Positions 54,643 through 64,000 of a stretch of 64,000 nucleotides of DNA are shown in pieces. How positions within the stretch are numbered: the stretch's first letter is position 1; every line of letters begins with the position of its first letter. Both the position numbers and the translations under genes were made by a program. The notes below the pieces were generated by a model. That model was not told the DNA's origin and searched no databases. It worked only from the letters and a program-made list of their open reading frames with translations. The stretch is from Bacteroidales bacterium (lineage in GTDB: Bacteria; Bacteroidota; Bacteroidia; Bacteroidales; UBA7960). The stretch covers positions 1 to 64,000 of the forward strand of contig PUKZ01000185.1 in the NCBI GenBank assembly GCA_003550725.1. Reading direction: 5' to 3'.

Positions 54643-55074
54643 ATGGACGAACTAGCTAATAAAGGCCCGAGAGGGGAAGTATTTACAAAAACCATTAGAG
54701 CGGGGAAACGCACATATTTTTTTGATGTCAAAACCACTCGTTCAAATGAATTTTATTTAACGATTACCGAAAGCAAAAAACGGTTCAATCAGCAAAGTGG
54801 AAAGTTTTATTATGAAAAACATAAGCTGTTTCTCTATCCTGAGGATTTTGAAAAATTCACAGATGCTTTGAAAGAATCGTTTGCTTTCATTGAATCCAAC
54901 AACCCGGAGGACTTTGCAGAGGAATCTCAAAATAGTGGAATTGATGATGTGAAATTTGAAGATTTGGACAAGGAAGAGAATAAAAAGTCTGGGGAAGAAG
55001 AAGATATCGATGCATCAAAAGATGATACAAAAAACAAAGATAACCAAGACGGTGAAGAAAAGGAAGAAGAGTAA
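54643..55074 (+). CDS. DUF3276 / PUR family DNA/RNA-binding protein
   Basis: GEVFTKTIRAGKRTYFFDVKTTRSNEFYLTITESKKRF...KHKLFLYPEDFEKF; acidic C-terminal tail. Confidence 0.9.
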   Translation: MDELANKGPRGEVFTKTIRAGKRTYFFDVKTTRSNEFYLTITESKKRFNQQSGKFYYEKHKLFLYPEDFEKFTDALKESFAFIESNNPEDFAEESQNSGIDDVKFEDLDKEENKKSGEEEDIDASKDDTKNKDNQDGEEKEEE

Positions 55075-55442
55075 TTTTTAATGCATCTGAAGAAATATAA
55101 TTGCAGGGAAACGATATGAAATAACATTTTATTCATATCATTCAATAATGTTGTTTCGCCTTAAAACATTTGAGTTCTCTTTTAGTTAAACCAGATTTAT
55201 TATCAATATTATTTTTAAAAAGACCTTCAAAGTATCCTAAAATTGTAAATTTGCAAATCCTTGGAATATTTTTATTTTTTTCTGCAACATTATTTTAAGG
55301 GTTATATTTAATTAAGTATGTTGAGATATACTTTTTATGTCAAAATAATGTTTAAAATAAAAATATAATTACATAGCTCTGTCTATAAAGAAATAATTAA
55401 AATATTAACATTTATATAATATAACATTATTAATAATCATAT

Positions 55443-56246
55443 ATGACTAAAGTAATAGCTATAGCCAATCAAAAAGGCGGTGTAGGGAAAACCACGACTG
55501 CTATTAATCTTGCAGCCAGTTTTGCTGTTCTTGATTATAAAACATTGTTGATTGATGCTGATCCGCAATCAAATGCAACCTCAGGCGTAGGATTTGACCC
55601 CAAGGTTGTCAAAACAAGTATTTATGAATGTATAATTGATGATGTGGATCCTAAAACTATCATGTTGAATACTTCTACTCCTAATATGGATTTGATTCCC
55701 GCACATATTGACCTTGTTGGGGCAGAAATTGAAATGATAAATCTTCCCAATCGTGAAAAAATGATGAAAAAAGTAGTAGATACGATCAAGGAAGATTATG
55801 ATATAGTACTTATTGACTGTTCGCCGTCTTTAGGATTAATTACTATTAATGCACTTACTGCTGGCGACTCAGTTATAATCCCGGTACAATGCGAATATTT
55901 TGCCCTGGAAGGTCTGGGTAAACTTTTAAATACCATTAAGATAGTACAATCAAGATTAAACACCAAGCTTGAAATAGAAGGCATACTACTTACAATGTAC
56001 GACAATCGTTTACGGCTTTCTAATCAAGTAGTTAGTGAGGTAAGGATGCATTTTCAGGAATTGGTTTTTGATACTATCATCCAGCGAAACATCAAACTTG
56101 GAGAAGCTCCCAGTTTTGGTGAAACAATCATTATGCATGATGCACAATCCAGAGGGGCAGTTAATCATCTTAACCTTGCACGGGAAATACTCCAGAATAA
56201 CAACATGACAAAAATGGAGAAAGAAGAAAAAAACATAAATATTTAA
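55443..56246 (+). CDS. parA: Chromosome partitioning ATPase ParA/Soj
   Basis: VIAIANQKGGVGKTTTAINLAASFA, LLIDADPQSNATSG. Confidence 0.96.
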   Translation: MTKVIAIANQKGGVGKTTTAINLAASFAVLDYKTLLIDADPQSNATSGVGFDPKVVKTSIYECIIDDVDPKTIMLNTSTPNMDLIPAHIDLVGAEIEMINLPNREKMMKKVVDTIKEDYDIVLIDCSPSLGLITINALTAGDSVIIPVQCEYFALEGLGKLLNTIKIVQSRLNTKLEIEGILLTMYDNRLRLSNQVVSEVRMHFQELVFDTIIQRNIKLGEAPSFGETIIMHDAQSRGAVNHLNLAREILQNNNMTKMEKEEKNINI

Positions 56247-56247
56247 A

Positions 56248-57156
56248 ATGGCAAACAAAAAAAAAGCATTAGGAAAAGGACTTGGAGCTTTGCTTGAAGA
56301 TTCAACCGGCAGCAATAAACAAAATTATGATATTGAAAAAGATTTGCTGCCTATAGGTACAGTAGCAAATGTGCCTTTGGATAAAATTGAAAAAAACCCT
56401 TTTCAACCAAGAGAAGATTTTCCTGAAGATGGCTTGTTGGAGCTTGCAAATTCAATCAAAGAACAAGGGGTTATTCAACCTATTACTGTCAGAAAAATTG
56501 AAAACGACAAGTATCAGCTTATTACCGGCGAGCGAAGGTTTAAAGCTGCAACAATGGCCGGCCTTTCCGATATTCCGGCATATGTCAGAACTGCTGACGA
56601 CCATGCAATGCTCGAAATGGCTATTGTTGAAAATATTCAACGAGAAAATCTCAATCCCCTGGAAATAGCTATTGGTTATCAAAGATTAATGGAAGATTAT
56701 AATTTTACACAGGAATTGCTAAGCGAAAAACTTGGTAAAAGCCGCTCCTCAATTGCCAATTATATAAGACTTTTAAAACTGCCTGCAGATATACAAATCG
56801 GGCTCAGACAGGAAAAAATAACCATGGGTCATGCAAGAAGCTTAATTTCTGTTGAAAATACACAAAATCAATTAAATATTTATCATGATATTATAACTCA
56901 AAACCTCTCTGTCAGAGAAGTGGAAGAAATTGTGCAAAATTTGGGAAAAGAACAAGATACAGACCTGTCACCAAAAAAGAAAACAAAAAACGCACTGCCA
57001 AAGTATTATGAAGACGTTCAAAATAACCTTGCAGATTCACTCGGAACTAAAGTACAGATAAAAACCAAAAACGGTGAAAAAGGAAAAATAATATTGAACT
57101 TTTCTTCTCCCGATGACTTTGAAAGAATTATCAATATGGTTAATAAAAAACCTTAA
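56248..57156 (+). CDS. parB: ParB/Spo0J partition protein
   Basis: KKKALGKGLGALLEDS; VPLDKIEKNPFQPREDF; GERRFKAATMAGLSDIPAYVR; NIQRENLNPLEIAIGYQRL. Confidence 0.96.
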   Translation: MANKKKALGKGLGALLEDSTGSNKQNYDIEKDLLPIGTVANVPLDKIEKNPFQPREDFPEDGLLELANSIKEQGVIQPITVRKIENDKYQLITGERRFKAATMAGLSDIPAYVRTADDHAMLEMAIVENIQRENLNPLEIAIGYQRLMEDYNFTQELLSEKLGKSRSSIANYIRLLKLPADIQIGLRQEKITMGHARSLISVENTQNQLNIYHDIITQNLSVREVEEIVQNLGKEQDTDLSPKKKTKNALPKYYEDVQNNLADSLGTKVQIKTKNGEKGKIILNFSSPDDFERIINMVNKKP

Positions 57157-57224
57157 TAGGTGCAAGCTAAAATTTTATATAAGAGTATTAAACCGCTAAA
57201 ACCACTAATCAACATTCCTGTAAA

Positions 57225-57845
57225 ATGAAAACCGTTATCATCATTTTTACCACAGGACTGCTAAATATCACATTATCAGCTAATAATTGTTGTGAAAATA
57301 CAGGCATACTATATTCTTCAAAACCGACACAACAACTTTTTTTATCAAATCAAGAAACTACCGAATCAGTTTCACAAGAAGAGACTTATAGAGAACCAAC
57401 TTCTCCTGCCAGGGCAGCGATGCTTTCGGCAACTTTGCCCGGTTTGGGGCAAATTTACAACCAGAAATACTGGAAAGTTCCGGTTATTTATGCCGGATTT
57501 GGTGCAGTCATTTATTTCCTTGACTTTAACAACAGTTATTATCAAAAATATCAAAAGGCATATCAATACAGGGTTGATGGCAACCCGCATACACAAGACG
57601 ATTTTCCGCAATATGATGCAGATGTTCTTCGAAGGGCAAGAGATTATTATCGCAGAAACCTGGAAATAACTTATATAGCTGCAGCCGCACTCTATATTCT
57701 TAATATTCTTGATGCCAGTGTTGATGCACATCTTATGGATTTTGACATAAGCGAAGATCTCTCAATGAGTATGAAACCGAGTATAGAAAAAGTAAATTAT
57801 GGCAAATATTCAAACACCGGGTTAAGGTTAACAATTAATTTTTAA
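57225..57845 (+). CDS. DUF5683 domain-containing membrane protein
   Basis: SPARAAMLSATLPGLGQIYNQKYWKVPVIYAGFGAVIYFLDFNN...RRNLEITYIAAAALYILNILDASVDAHL. Confidence 0.88.
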   Translation: MKTVIIIFTTGLLNITLSANNCCENTGILYSSKPTQQLFLSNQETTESVSQEETYREPTSPARAAMLSATLPGLGQIYNQKYWKVPVIYAGFGAVIYFLDFNNSYYQKYQKAYQYRVDGNPHTQDDFPQYDADVLRRARDYYRRNLEITYIAAAALYILNILDASVDAHLMDFDISEDLSMSMKPSIEKVNYGKYSNTGLRLTINF

Positions 57846-57885
57846 TTATTAATAATATCTCATTTTAAACTTAGTTAAAAAAAGT

Positions 57886-58617
57886 ATGAGTAGTTCAATA
57901 TCAATAGCATTAATAGGATATGGCAGAATGGGAAAGGAAATTGAAAGTATTGCCCTATCGCGTGGGCATAAAATTTCAGCAAAAATAGACCCTGCCGTTA
58001 CGGGTGAGGATTTCAATTCTTCATCACTGTCAGATACCGATGTGGCAATAGAATTTACAACCCCTGAAGCAGCATTTAACAACTACATCGAATGTTTCAA
58101 GCGCAACATACCGGTAGTTTCAGGCACTACAGGATGGCTTGATAAAATAGATGAAATTAAAAGCTGGTGTAGCAAAAAAGGTCAAACTTTTTTTTATGCT
58201 CCCAACTTCAGCATAGGAGTGAATATATTATTTGAGCTTAACCAACATCTTTCAAAGATAATGAATACACAAACTGCTTATGATGTAAATATTACCGAAA
58301 TTCACCATACAAAAAAACTTGATGCTCCAAGCGGTACGGCAATTGCCCTGGCTAAAGACATTGCAGGCAACATGGAAAGAAAAACAAAATGGGAGCTTAA
58401 TAAACAATCCGATAAAGAATCTATAAAGATAGATGCTATTCGTGAAAATAATGTGCCCGGAACTCATACAATAAAATATGACTCTGAAGCAGATGAAATC
58501 ATATTGCACCACAGGGCCAAATCAAGAAAAGGATTTGCATTAGGAGCTGTAATGGCTGCAGAATTAACAGTTAAAAACAAAGGTTTTCTTACAATGAAAG
58601 ATCTTCTTAAATTTTAA
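57886..58617 (+). CDS. dapB: 4-hydroxy-tetrahydrodipicolinate reductase
   Basis: SIALIGYGRMGKEIE, VVSGTTGWLD, EIHHTKKLDAPSGTAIALA. Confidence 0.96.
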   Translation: MSSSISIALIGYGRMGKEIESIALSRGHKISAKIDPAVTGEDFNSSSLSDTDVAIEFTTPEAAFNNYIECFKRNIPVVSGTTGWLDKIDEIKSWCSKKGQTFFYAPNFSIGVNILFELNQHLSKIMNTQTAYDVNITEIHHTKKLDAPSGTAIALAKDIAGNMERKTKWELNKQSDKESIKIDAIRENNVPGTHTIKYDSEADEIILHHRAKSRKGFALGAVMAAELTVKNKGFLTMKDLLKF

Positions 58618-58625
58618 AACCAAAT

Positions 58626-60071
58626 ATGATGTATAACTTTATAAAAAATATTCCCTTCAGATCAAAAATAAAATTTGCAATAGTTTCTTTGATTTATATA
58701 CTGGTTGTGGTTTGGATCGGCAACTATTGGTTATTATTAGGTCTGCCTGTCATTTTTGATGCTTATATAACAAAAAAAATTCCCTGGAACTTTTGGAAGC
58801 GTAAAAAAAAGAGTGGTAAAACTCCTGCATGGATAGAATGGATTGATGCATTGATTTTTGCACTAATTGCTGTTTATATCATCAATATTTTCCTGTTTCA
58901 AAACTATAAAATTCCTACATCCTCAATGGAAAAATCTTTACTGGTCGGAGATCATTTGTTTGTAAGTAAAGTCAGTTATGGGCCAAGAATGCCTATAACA
59001 CCGCTGTCTTTTCCGCTTGTACAGAATAGATTTCCAATAATAAATGCAAAATCGTATTTTGAATGGCCTCAATGGAACTACAAACGTTTGAAAGGGTTAA
59101 GTGAAATAGAGCACAATGACATTGTAGTTTTTAATTTTCCGGCAGGCGACACTGTTCCTGTTTACCGGCCCAACCCCGATTATTATACCACCATAATGGA
59201 AATTGGAAAAAGGCAGGTAAATCAAAATCCGTCAATTCTCGGCGACAAATCATTTGATTCGGAGTATGAGCGCCGTATGTTTATAAATGATTTGGGAAGA
59301 AAGGTCGTTAACAACAACCCAGGGCAATTTGGAAAAGTGGTAAGCCATCCTGTTGACAGGCGAGACAACTACGTAAAAAGATGTGTGGCCTTACCGGGTG
59401 ATACATTTGAAATACGAAGTAATCAAATATACATCAATGATGTAGCCCAAGAAAACCCTGAAAGTGTTCAACATAATTACCATTTGATAACAGATGGTAC
59501 TATGTTGGGCAAACGATTTTTTAACAGGCTTAATATTTCTGATGCTGATAGAAGACAAGCAGGCGTCGGACCTCATTATATACTTCCATTTACAAAAGAA
59601 ATGATTGAAACTGTAAAAAAATATGATTTCGTCAAAAGCCTTGAAATTGATGAACAAAAATCTGACAAATCAGGATTACGTGTATTCCCTCACAGCAGAA
59701 ACTACCCCTGGAACCGTGATAACTACGGCCCGCTATGGATACCAAAAAGCGGCGAAACAGTTGAGTTATCTTTAGATAACCTTTTACTTTATGAACGAAT
59801 TATAACAGCATACGAAGGAAACACCCTGGAAGTTAAAAACAAAACAATATACATTAATGGAAAACCCACAAACAATTATACATTTGAAATGGATTATTAT
59901 TTTATGATTGGTGACAACCGCCACAAATCAGCTGATTCACGACACTGGGGATTCGTGCCTGAAGACCACATAATTGGCAGGCCAATACTTACATGGCTTT
60001 CTCTCGATGCAGACAAGAGCTTCCCGTCAAATATCAGATGGGGCAGATTTTTCAAATCAGCAAGAGAATAA
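58626..60071 (+). CDS. lepB: Signal peptidase I
   Basis: NYKIPTSSMEKSLLVGDHLFVSKVSYGPR (catalytic Ser), NYVKRCVALPGDTFEIR (Lys), MIGDNRHKSADSRHWGFVPEDHIIGRP. Confidence 0.95.
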   Translation: MMYNFIKNIPFRSKIKFAIVSLIYILVVVWIGNYWLLLGLPVIFDAYITKKIPWNFWKRKKKSGKTPAWIEWIDALIFALIAVYIINIFLFQNYKIPTSSMEKSLLVGDHLFVSKVSYGPRMPITPLSFPLVQNRFPIINAKSYFEWPQWNYKRLKGLSEIEHNDIVVFNFPAGDTVPVYRPNPDYYTTIMEIGKRQVNQNPSILGDKSFDSEYERRMFINDLGRKVVNNNPGQFGKVVSHPVDRRDNYVKRCVALPGDTFEIRSNQIYINDVAQENPESVQHNYHLITDGTMLGKRFFNRLNISDADRRQAGVGPHYILPFTKEMIETVKKYDFVKSLEIDEQKSDKSGLRVFPHSRNYPWNRDNYGPLWIPKSGETVELSLDNLLLYERIITAYEGNTLEVKNKTIYINGKPTNNYTFEMDYYFMIGDNRHKSADSRHWGFVPEDHIIGRPILTWLSLDADKSFPSNIRWGRFFKSARE

Positions 60072-60127
60072 AAATAATATGACCACAGCCTGCTTGACTA
60101 AATAAAAAATACACATTAGTACGATTA

Positions 60128-61528
60128 TTGCCAAAAATGAAGAACAAGTATATTGATTTAATTGAACAAACTTTTTACTTCCCCCAGGATGAGTTTAAAG
60201 TTGTTGATAATAAGCTGTTTTTTAATGATATAAACCTGATGGATGTTATCAAACAACATGGAACTCCATTAAAAATATTCTATTTACCCAAAATAAGCCA
60301 GCAAATAAAGAAAGCCAAAAATCTTTTTCATGATGCAATGGCTAAATTTAATTACAAAGGAAAATACCATTATTGTTATTGTACCAAAAGCTCTCATTTT
60401 ATGCCTGTTTTTAAGGAAGCGTTGAAAAACGATATTCACCTAGAAACATCGTCGGCAAATGATATACATATAATGGAAGAGCTATACAATAATGGACTTA
60501 TTGATAAGCACAAATATATAATATGTAATGGATTCAAAAGACAATATTATATAGAAAAAATATGTGGTTTAATAAACAATGGGTTTAAAAACATTATACC
60601 CATCCTTGATAATAAAAAAGAGCTTGATTTTTATGAAAACATTCTGAAAAAAAAATCCCGGCTTGGAATAAGAGTAGCTACGGATGAGGAGCCGATGTTT
60701 GAATTTTATACTTCCAGGCTGGGAATGAGGTATAAAGATATTATACCTTATTACAAGGAAAAAATAAAAAATAACCCCCGGTTTGAACTGAAAATGTTGC
60801 ACTTTTTTGTTAACACTGGAATCAAAGATACAGCATACTACTGGAATGAGCTTCACAAATGCCTTATTCTATACTGTCGGTTAAAAAAAATATGCCCCGA
60901 GCTTAACACCCTTAATATAGGAGGTGGCTTTCCGATAAAAGATTCATTGGGATTTGAGTATGACTATAAATATATGACTGAAGAAATTATTACACAAATA
61001 AAAGCCATCTGCGCTGATAATAATGTTGAAGAACCGGATATATTTACCGAATTCGGTATTTATACTGTAGGCGAAAGCGGAGCTGTTATTTATTCAATAC
61101 TTGACCAAAAGCAACAAAATGATCAGGAACCCTGGTATATGATAGACAGTAGTTTTATAACCACACTACCCGATACATGGGCAAATAAACAAAGATTTAT
61201 ATTACTGGCTATTAACAACTGGAATGCCGAGTGTCAAAGAGTAAACCTGGGAGGGCTTACATGCGACAGTAAAGATTATTATAATTCTGAAGCAAATGCT
61301 AATGCAGTATTTCTGCCAAAAATACGCAAAGATATAACTCAATATGTTGGCATGTTTCACACAGGAGCATACCAGGAAACTCTCGGTGGTTTCGGAGGAC
61401 TACAACATTGCCTTATACCTTCTCCTAAAATCTTATTAATAGATAAAAACAAAAAAGGGGAATATACAACAAAACTTTTTGCCGAAGAGCAAAGCCCTGA
61501 ATCAATGATGAAAACTTTAGGATTTTAA
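60128..61528 (+). CDS. Arginine decarboxylase-like PLP-dependent (fold III) decarboxylase
   Basis: YHYCYCTKSSHFMPVFKEAL (PLP-Lys region), LNTLNIGGGFP, TEFGIYTVGESGAVIYSI, GGLTCDSKDYY. Confidence 0.85.
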   Translation: MPKMKNKYIDLIEQTFYFPQDEFKVVDNKLFFNDINLMDVIKQHGTPLKIFYLPKISQQIKKAKNLFHDAMAKFNYKGKYHYCYCTKSSHFMPVFKEALKNDIHLETSSANDIHIMEELYNNGLIDKHKYIICNGFKRQYYIEKICGLINNGFKNIIPILDNKKELDFYENILKKKSRLGIRVATDEEPMFEFYTSRLGMRYKDIIPYYKEKIKNNPRFELKMLHFFVNTGIKDTAYYWNELHKCLILYCRLKKICPELNTLNIGGGFPIKDSLGFEYDYKYMTEEIITQIKAICADNNVEEPDIFTEFGIYTVGESGAVIYSILDQKQQNDQEPWYMIDSSFITTLPDTWANKQRFILLAINNWNAECQRVNLGGLTCDSKDYYNSEANANAVFLPKIRKDITQYVGMFHTGAYQETLGGFGGLQHCLIPSPKILLIDKNKKGEYTTKLFAEEQSPESMMKTLGF

Positions 61529-61602
61529 TCAAAAATATAGTTTTTCTGTTTTAAGCTGTAGCTGATTTAATACAACCAAAAACTCTAAAATAATTAATTA
61601 AT

Positions 61603-61688
61603 AAAAAACAAATAACAAATTGTAAATTACTGCCGAGTGCAGCGAGAAAACTAACACCAATTAAATTATAAATATGTGAGTAAATAAA
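61603..61688 (-). repeat. Dispersed ~86-bp intergenic repeat, copy 2 (inverted relative to copy 1)
   Basis: Reverse complement TTTATTTACTCACATATTTATAATTTAATTGGTGTTAGTTTTCTCGCTGCACTCGGCAGTAATTTACAATTTGTTATTTG differs from 17501-17587 at a handful of positions. Confidence 0.85.
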
Positions 61689-61847
61689 CCCAGTTAAATA
61701 ACTGCTTATTTTAAAACAAAACAGAAAAATATCATCTATGTAGTACGGTTTATTTATGTTTTTTGTTATTTGTAAATTTCAATTTAGAAATTTAGGCACA
61801 ATAGATTAGTTTATTATCTTTACATTTTTAAACAAAACAGATAATCT

Positions 61848-62159
61848 ATGTCAGTACTTGCAGAGTTTGCCATGTTTCCCACCGACAAAGGTGAAAGCGT
61901 TAGCGGGCATGTCAGTCAAATTATTAAAATGATCGATGATTCAGGCATTAACTACCGGCTCACACCTATGGGAACTATCATAGAAGCCGATACAATGGAA
62001 GAAATCCTGGCTATTATAAGCAAAGCATACAAAATACTGGAGCATGACTGTAACAGGGTTTACTCCAATATAAAGCTTGACATAAGAAAAGGTTCGGAAA
62101 GCCGTATTGAAAGTAAGGTTAAATCCGTTGAGAAAAAAATTGGAGAGGTTAAAAAATAA
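61848..62159 (+). CDS. MTH1187/YkoF-like thiamine-binding family protein
   Basis: FAMFPTDKGESVSGHVSQIIKMIDDSGINYRLTPMGTIIEADTMEEILAII. Confidence 0.85.
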   Translation: MSVLAEFAMFPTDKGESVSGHVSQIIKMIDDSGINYRLTPMGTIIEADTMEEILAIISKAYKILEHDCNRVYSNIKLDIRKGSESRIESKVKSVEKKIGEVKK

Positions 62160-62320
62160 CAAACACTTTAATGCCTGTTCAGTCATTTAATTTAGACTTT
62201 TAGATGTTTTATAAAGAATTGTATTGCAATTGATGCACCCTGTTTTATCAATTTGCTTTTACAGATATCTCAACATAGTAACAAAAATATTTTTACTAAA
62301 CTTGATTTTTACCTTTAAAA

Positions 62321-63058
62321 ATGCTTATAAGACAGATACCCAATATTTTAACCGGGTTGAATTTATTAATAGGTTGTATTGGCATTACTTTGGTATTCTC
62401 TGATAAACTCTACTTAGCCTCATTTTGTATAATAATTTCCGCGTTACTTGACTTTTTAGACGGTTTTATTGCAAAACTACTGAATGCACATAGCTCATTT
62501 GGCAAGGAGTTTGATTCGCTGGCCGATATAGTTAGTTTTGGAGTTTTACCTGCAACAATAGTTTATATATATATGTCACAGGCAAGTGTTTTTGGAATTC
62601 CGGCAAAACATGATTATTTGGCATATTTAGCATTTCTCATAGTGGTTTTTTCGGCATTAAGATTATCAAAATTCAACATTAACAATAAATATGATGACCA
62701 TTTTTCAGGTTTACCAACTCCTGCCAATGCATTATTCATATCATCATTTCCTCTTATCGCTCATTATGGTTTAGAAAACCACTTTTTGCACTGTTTTGCA
62801 TATTCTATCATAAACAGCTTCAATGCATTACTATTATTGACAATTATAAGTTCAACATTGCTTATTTTACCATTGAAGATGTTATCCCTTAAATTTAAAT
62901 CCTGGAAGCTGAAAAAAAACTTATTAAGGTATATAATTATAGTTTTTGCTGTAATCAGTTTGGCAGTATATAATTTTATGGCAATTCCTCTGATAATGGG
63001 TTTTTACATATTTTTATCAATCTTGAATCAAATATTTGAAATTGATAAAAATCTATAA
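62321..63058 (+). CDS. pssA: CDP-diacylglycerol-serine O-phosphatidyltransferase
   Basis: IPNILTGLNLLIGCIG; CDP-alcohol phosphatidyltransferase motif ALLDFLDGFIAKLLNAHSSFGKEFDSLADIVSFG. Confidence 0.93.
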   Translation: MLIRQIPNILTGLNLLIGCIGITLVFSDKLYLASFCIIISALLDFLDGFIAKLLNAHSSFGKEFDSLADIVSFGVLPATIVYIYMSQASVFGIPAKHDYLAYLAFLIVVFSALRLSKFNINNKYDDHFSGLPTPANALFISSFPLIAHYGLENHFLHCFAYSIINSFNALLLLTIISSTLLILPLKMLSLKFKSWKLKKNLLRYIIIVFAVISLAVYNFMAIPLIMGFYIFLSILNQIFEIDKNL

Positions 63059-63089
63059 CCAGGCAAGTATTTTTTTTGTTGATCTTGTA

Positions 63090-64000
63090 TTACGACCATG
63101 CAGCCATTAATAAGTCGATATCCTGATAGGGTATTTTGAACAACTCCCCGATATAGGAATTTGTAAGTATTCCATTGTAGATATACACTCCATGTCTGAT
63201 TCCGGGATCGGTTTTAAGAAGGTTTTCAACACCTCCTCCTTCTCCTATATTAATAAGAACAGGGGCAAAAAAATTGCTAAAAGCGTAGGATGCGGTATTT
63301 GGAACACGCGAAGCTATATTTGGAACACAATAGTGTGTGACGTTATATTTTTTAAATACAGGATCGGAATGAGTTGTAACTTTGGATGTTTCCACACATC
63401 CACCCTGATCAATACTAACATCAACAATTACAGATCCATATTTCATTTGGCTTACCATCTCTTCAGAGACAACAACCGGGGAGCGCCCTTCAGGCGAATG
63501 AATAGCAGAAATGACAACATCTGCAGTTTTCAAGGCTTTCAAAAGAACTTTGGGTTGAATAATGGATGTATAAATTCGGGAATTCAAATTACTCTGCATT
63601 CTACGCAGCCGGTAGACAGAATTATCAAAAACTTTGACAAATGCACCAAGCCCCATAGCTGCCCTGACAGCAAATTCACTTACTGTGCCGGCGCCCAAAA
63701 TCAAAACTTCAGTAGGTGTAATCCCTGAAAATCCACCAAACATAATACCTTTTCCATGTTTAGGATTACTTAAATATTCGGCAGCTATAAGAACCGATGT
63801 ATTGCCAGCTATTTCACTCATACTTCTTACCAAAGATAAAACATTAGCCCTGTCTTTTATTAACTCAAAAGCAACAGCATATACTTTTTTTGCCATTAAT
63901 GCACTGAAGAAATGCTCGTTTTGCATTGTCAGTGCTATAGTTGAAAATAAAACCTGCCCCGGCCTGAAATATTTCAGTTCTTCTTCATTTGGCGGAGCAA
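63090..64000 (-). CDS. Alanine dehydrogenase, 5' part truncated by the window edge
   Basis: AEYLSNPKHGKGIMFGGFSGITPTEVLILGAGTVSEFAVRAAMGLGAFVKVFDN; open frame continues upstream as PPNEEELKYFRPGQVLFSTIALTMQNEHF to the window end. Confidence 0.92.
   Translation of the reverse strand, partial: APPNEEELKYFRPGQVLFSTIALTMQNEHFFSALMAKKVYAVAFELIKDRANVLSLVRSMSEIAGNTSVLIAAEYLSNPKHGKGIMFGGFSGITPTEVLILGAGTVSEFAVRAAMGLGAFVKVFDNSVYRLRRMQSNLNSRIYTSIIQPKVLLKALKTADVVISAIHSPEGRSPVVVSEEMVSQMKYGSVIVDVSIDQGGCVETSKVTTHSDPVFKKYNVTHYCVPNIASRVPNTASYAFSNFFAPVLINIGEGGGVENLLKTDPGIRHGVYIYNGILTNSYIGELFKIPYQDIDLLMAAWS

Noticed and set aside
55443-57156. parA-parB as evidence of a plasmid, ICE or prophage
   Set aside because: Flanking dapB, lepB, DUF5683, nusB and coaE are chromosomal housekeeping genes; no integrase, transposase, relaxase or phage genes are seen.
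63192-63728. 178-aa plus-strand ORF
   Set aside because: Antisense to the alanine dehydrogenase gene, with no recognisable domain.

Overview
This is an AT-rich chromosomal window from a Bacteroidota (Bacteroidales/Marinilabiliales-like) genome. The lineage is inferred from TAnnTTTG promoters, type IX secretion (T9SS) genes, a PUR-family DUF3276 protein, and conserved neighbourhoods such as rimP-nusA-infB, porG-uppS-bamA-skp, parA-parB-DUF5683-dapB-lepB and nusB-yajC-ybbR-coaE. I call about 50 protein-coding genes, one tRNA-Lys(TTT) with its own promoter and terminator, and a few promoters and hairpins. I also call an ~86-bp dispersed repeat present in two inverted copies 44 kb apart, and a decayed T9SS C-terminal sorting-domain fragment. 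I see no CRISPR array, rRNA or obvious integrated mobile element. The most interesting region is 14.6-24.3 kb, a same-strand group encoding: a Tat-signal DUF362 protein; a NapH-like membrane ferredoxin fused through an internal Tat-like motif to a polyferredoxin; two tandem AmmeMemoRadiSam-type radical SAM paralogs, each with a Tat-like N-terminus; and a membrane-embedded spermidine-synthase-like protein lacking the first Asp of the usual D-x-x-D-P motif. No Memo or AMMECR1 partner is in the window. Other notable items are a beta-propeller/Y_Y_Y sensor fused to a class III adenylate cyclase, tandem porG-like genes, an orphan T9SS tail beside porQ, and a secreted metalloprotease ending in short beta-solenoid-like repeats. 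All calls come from reading the sequence and ORF translations; no database search was run.
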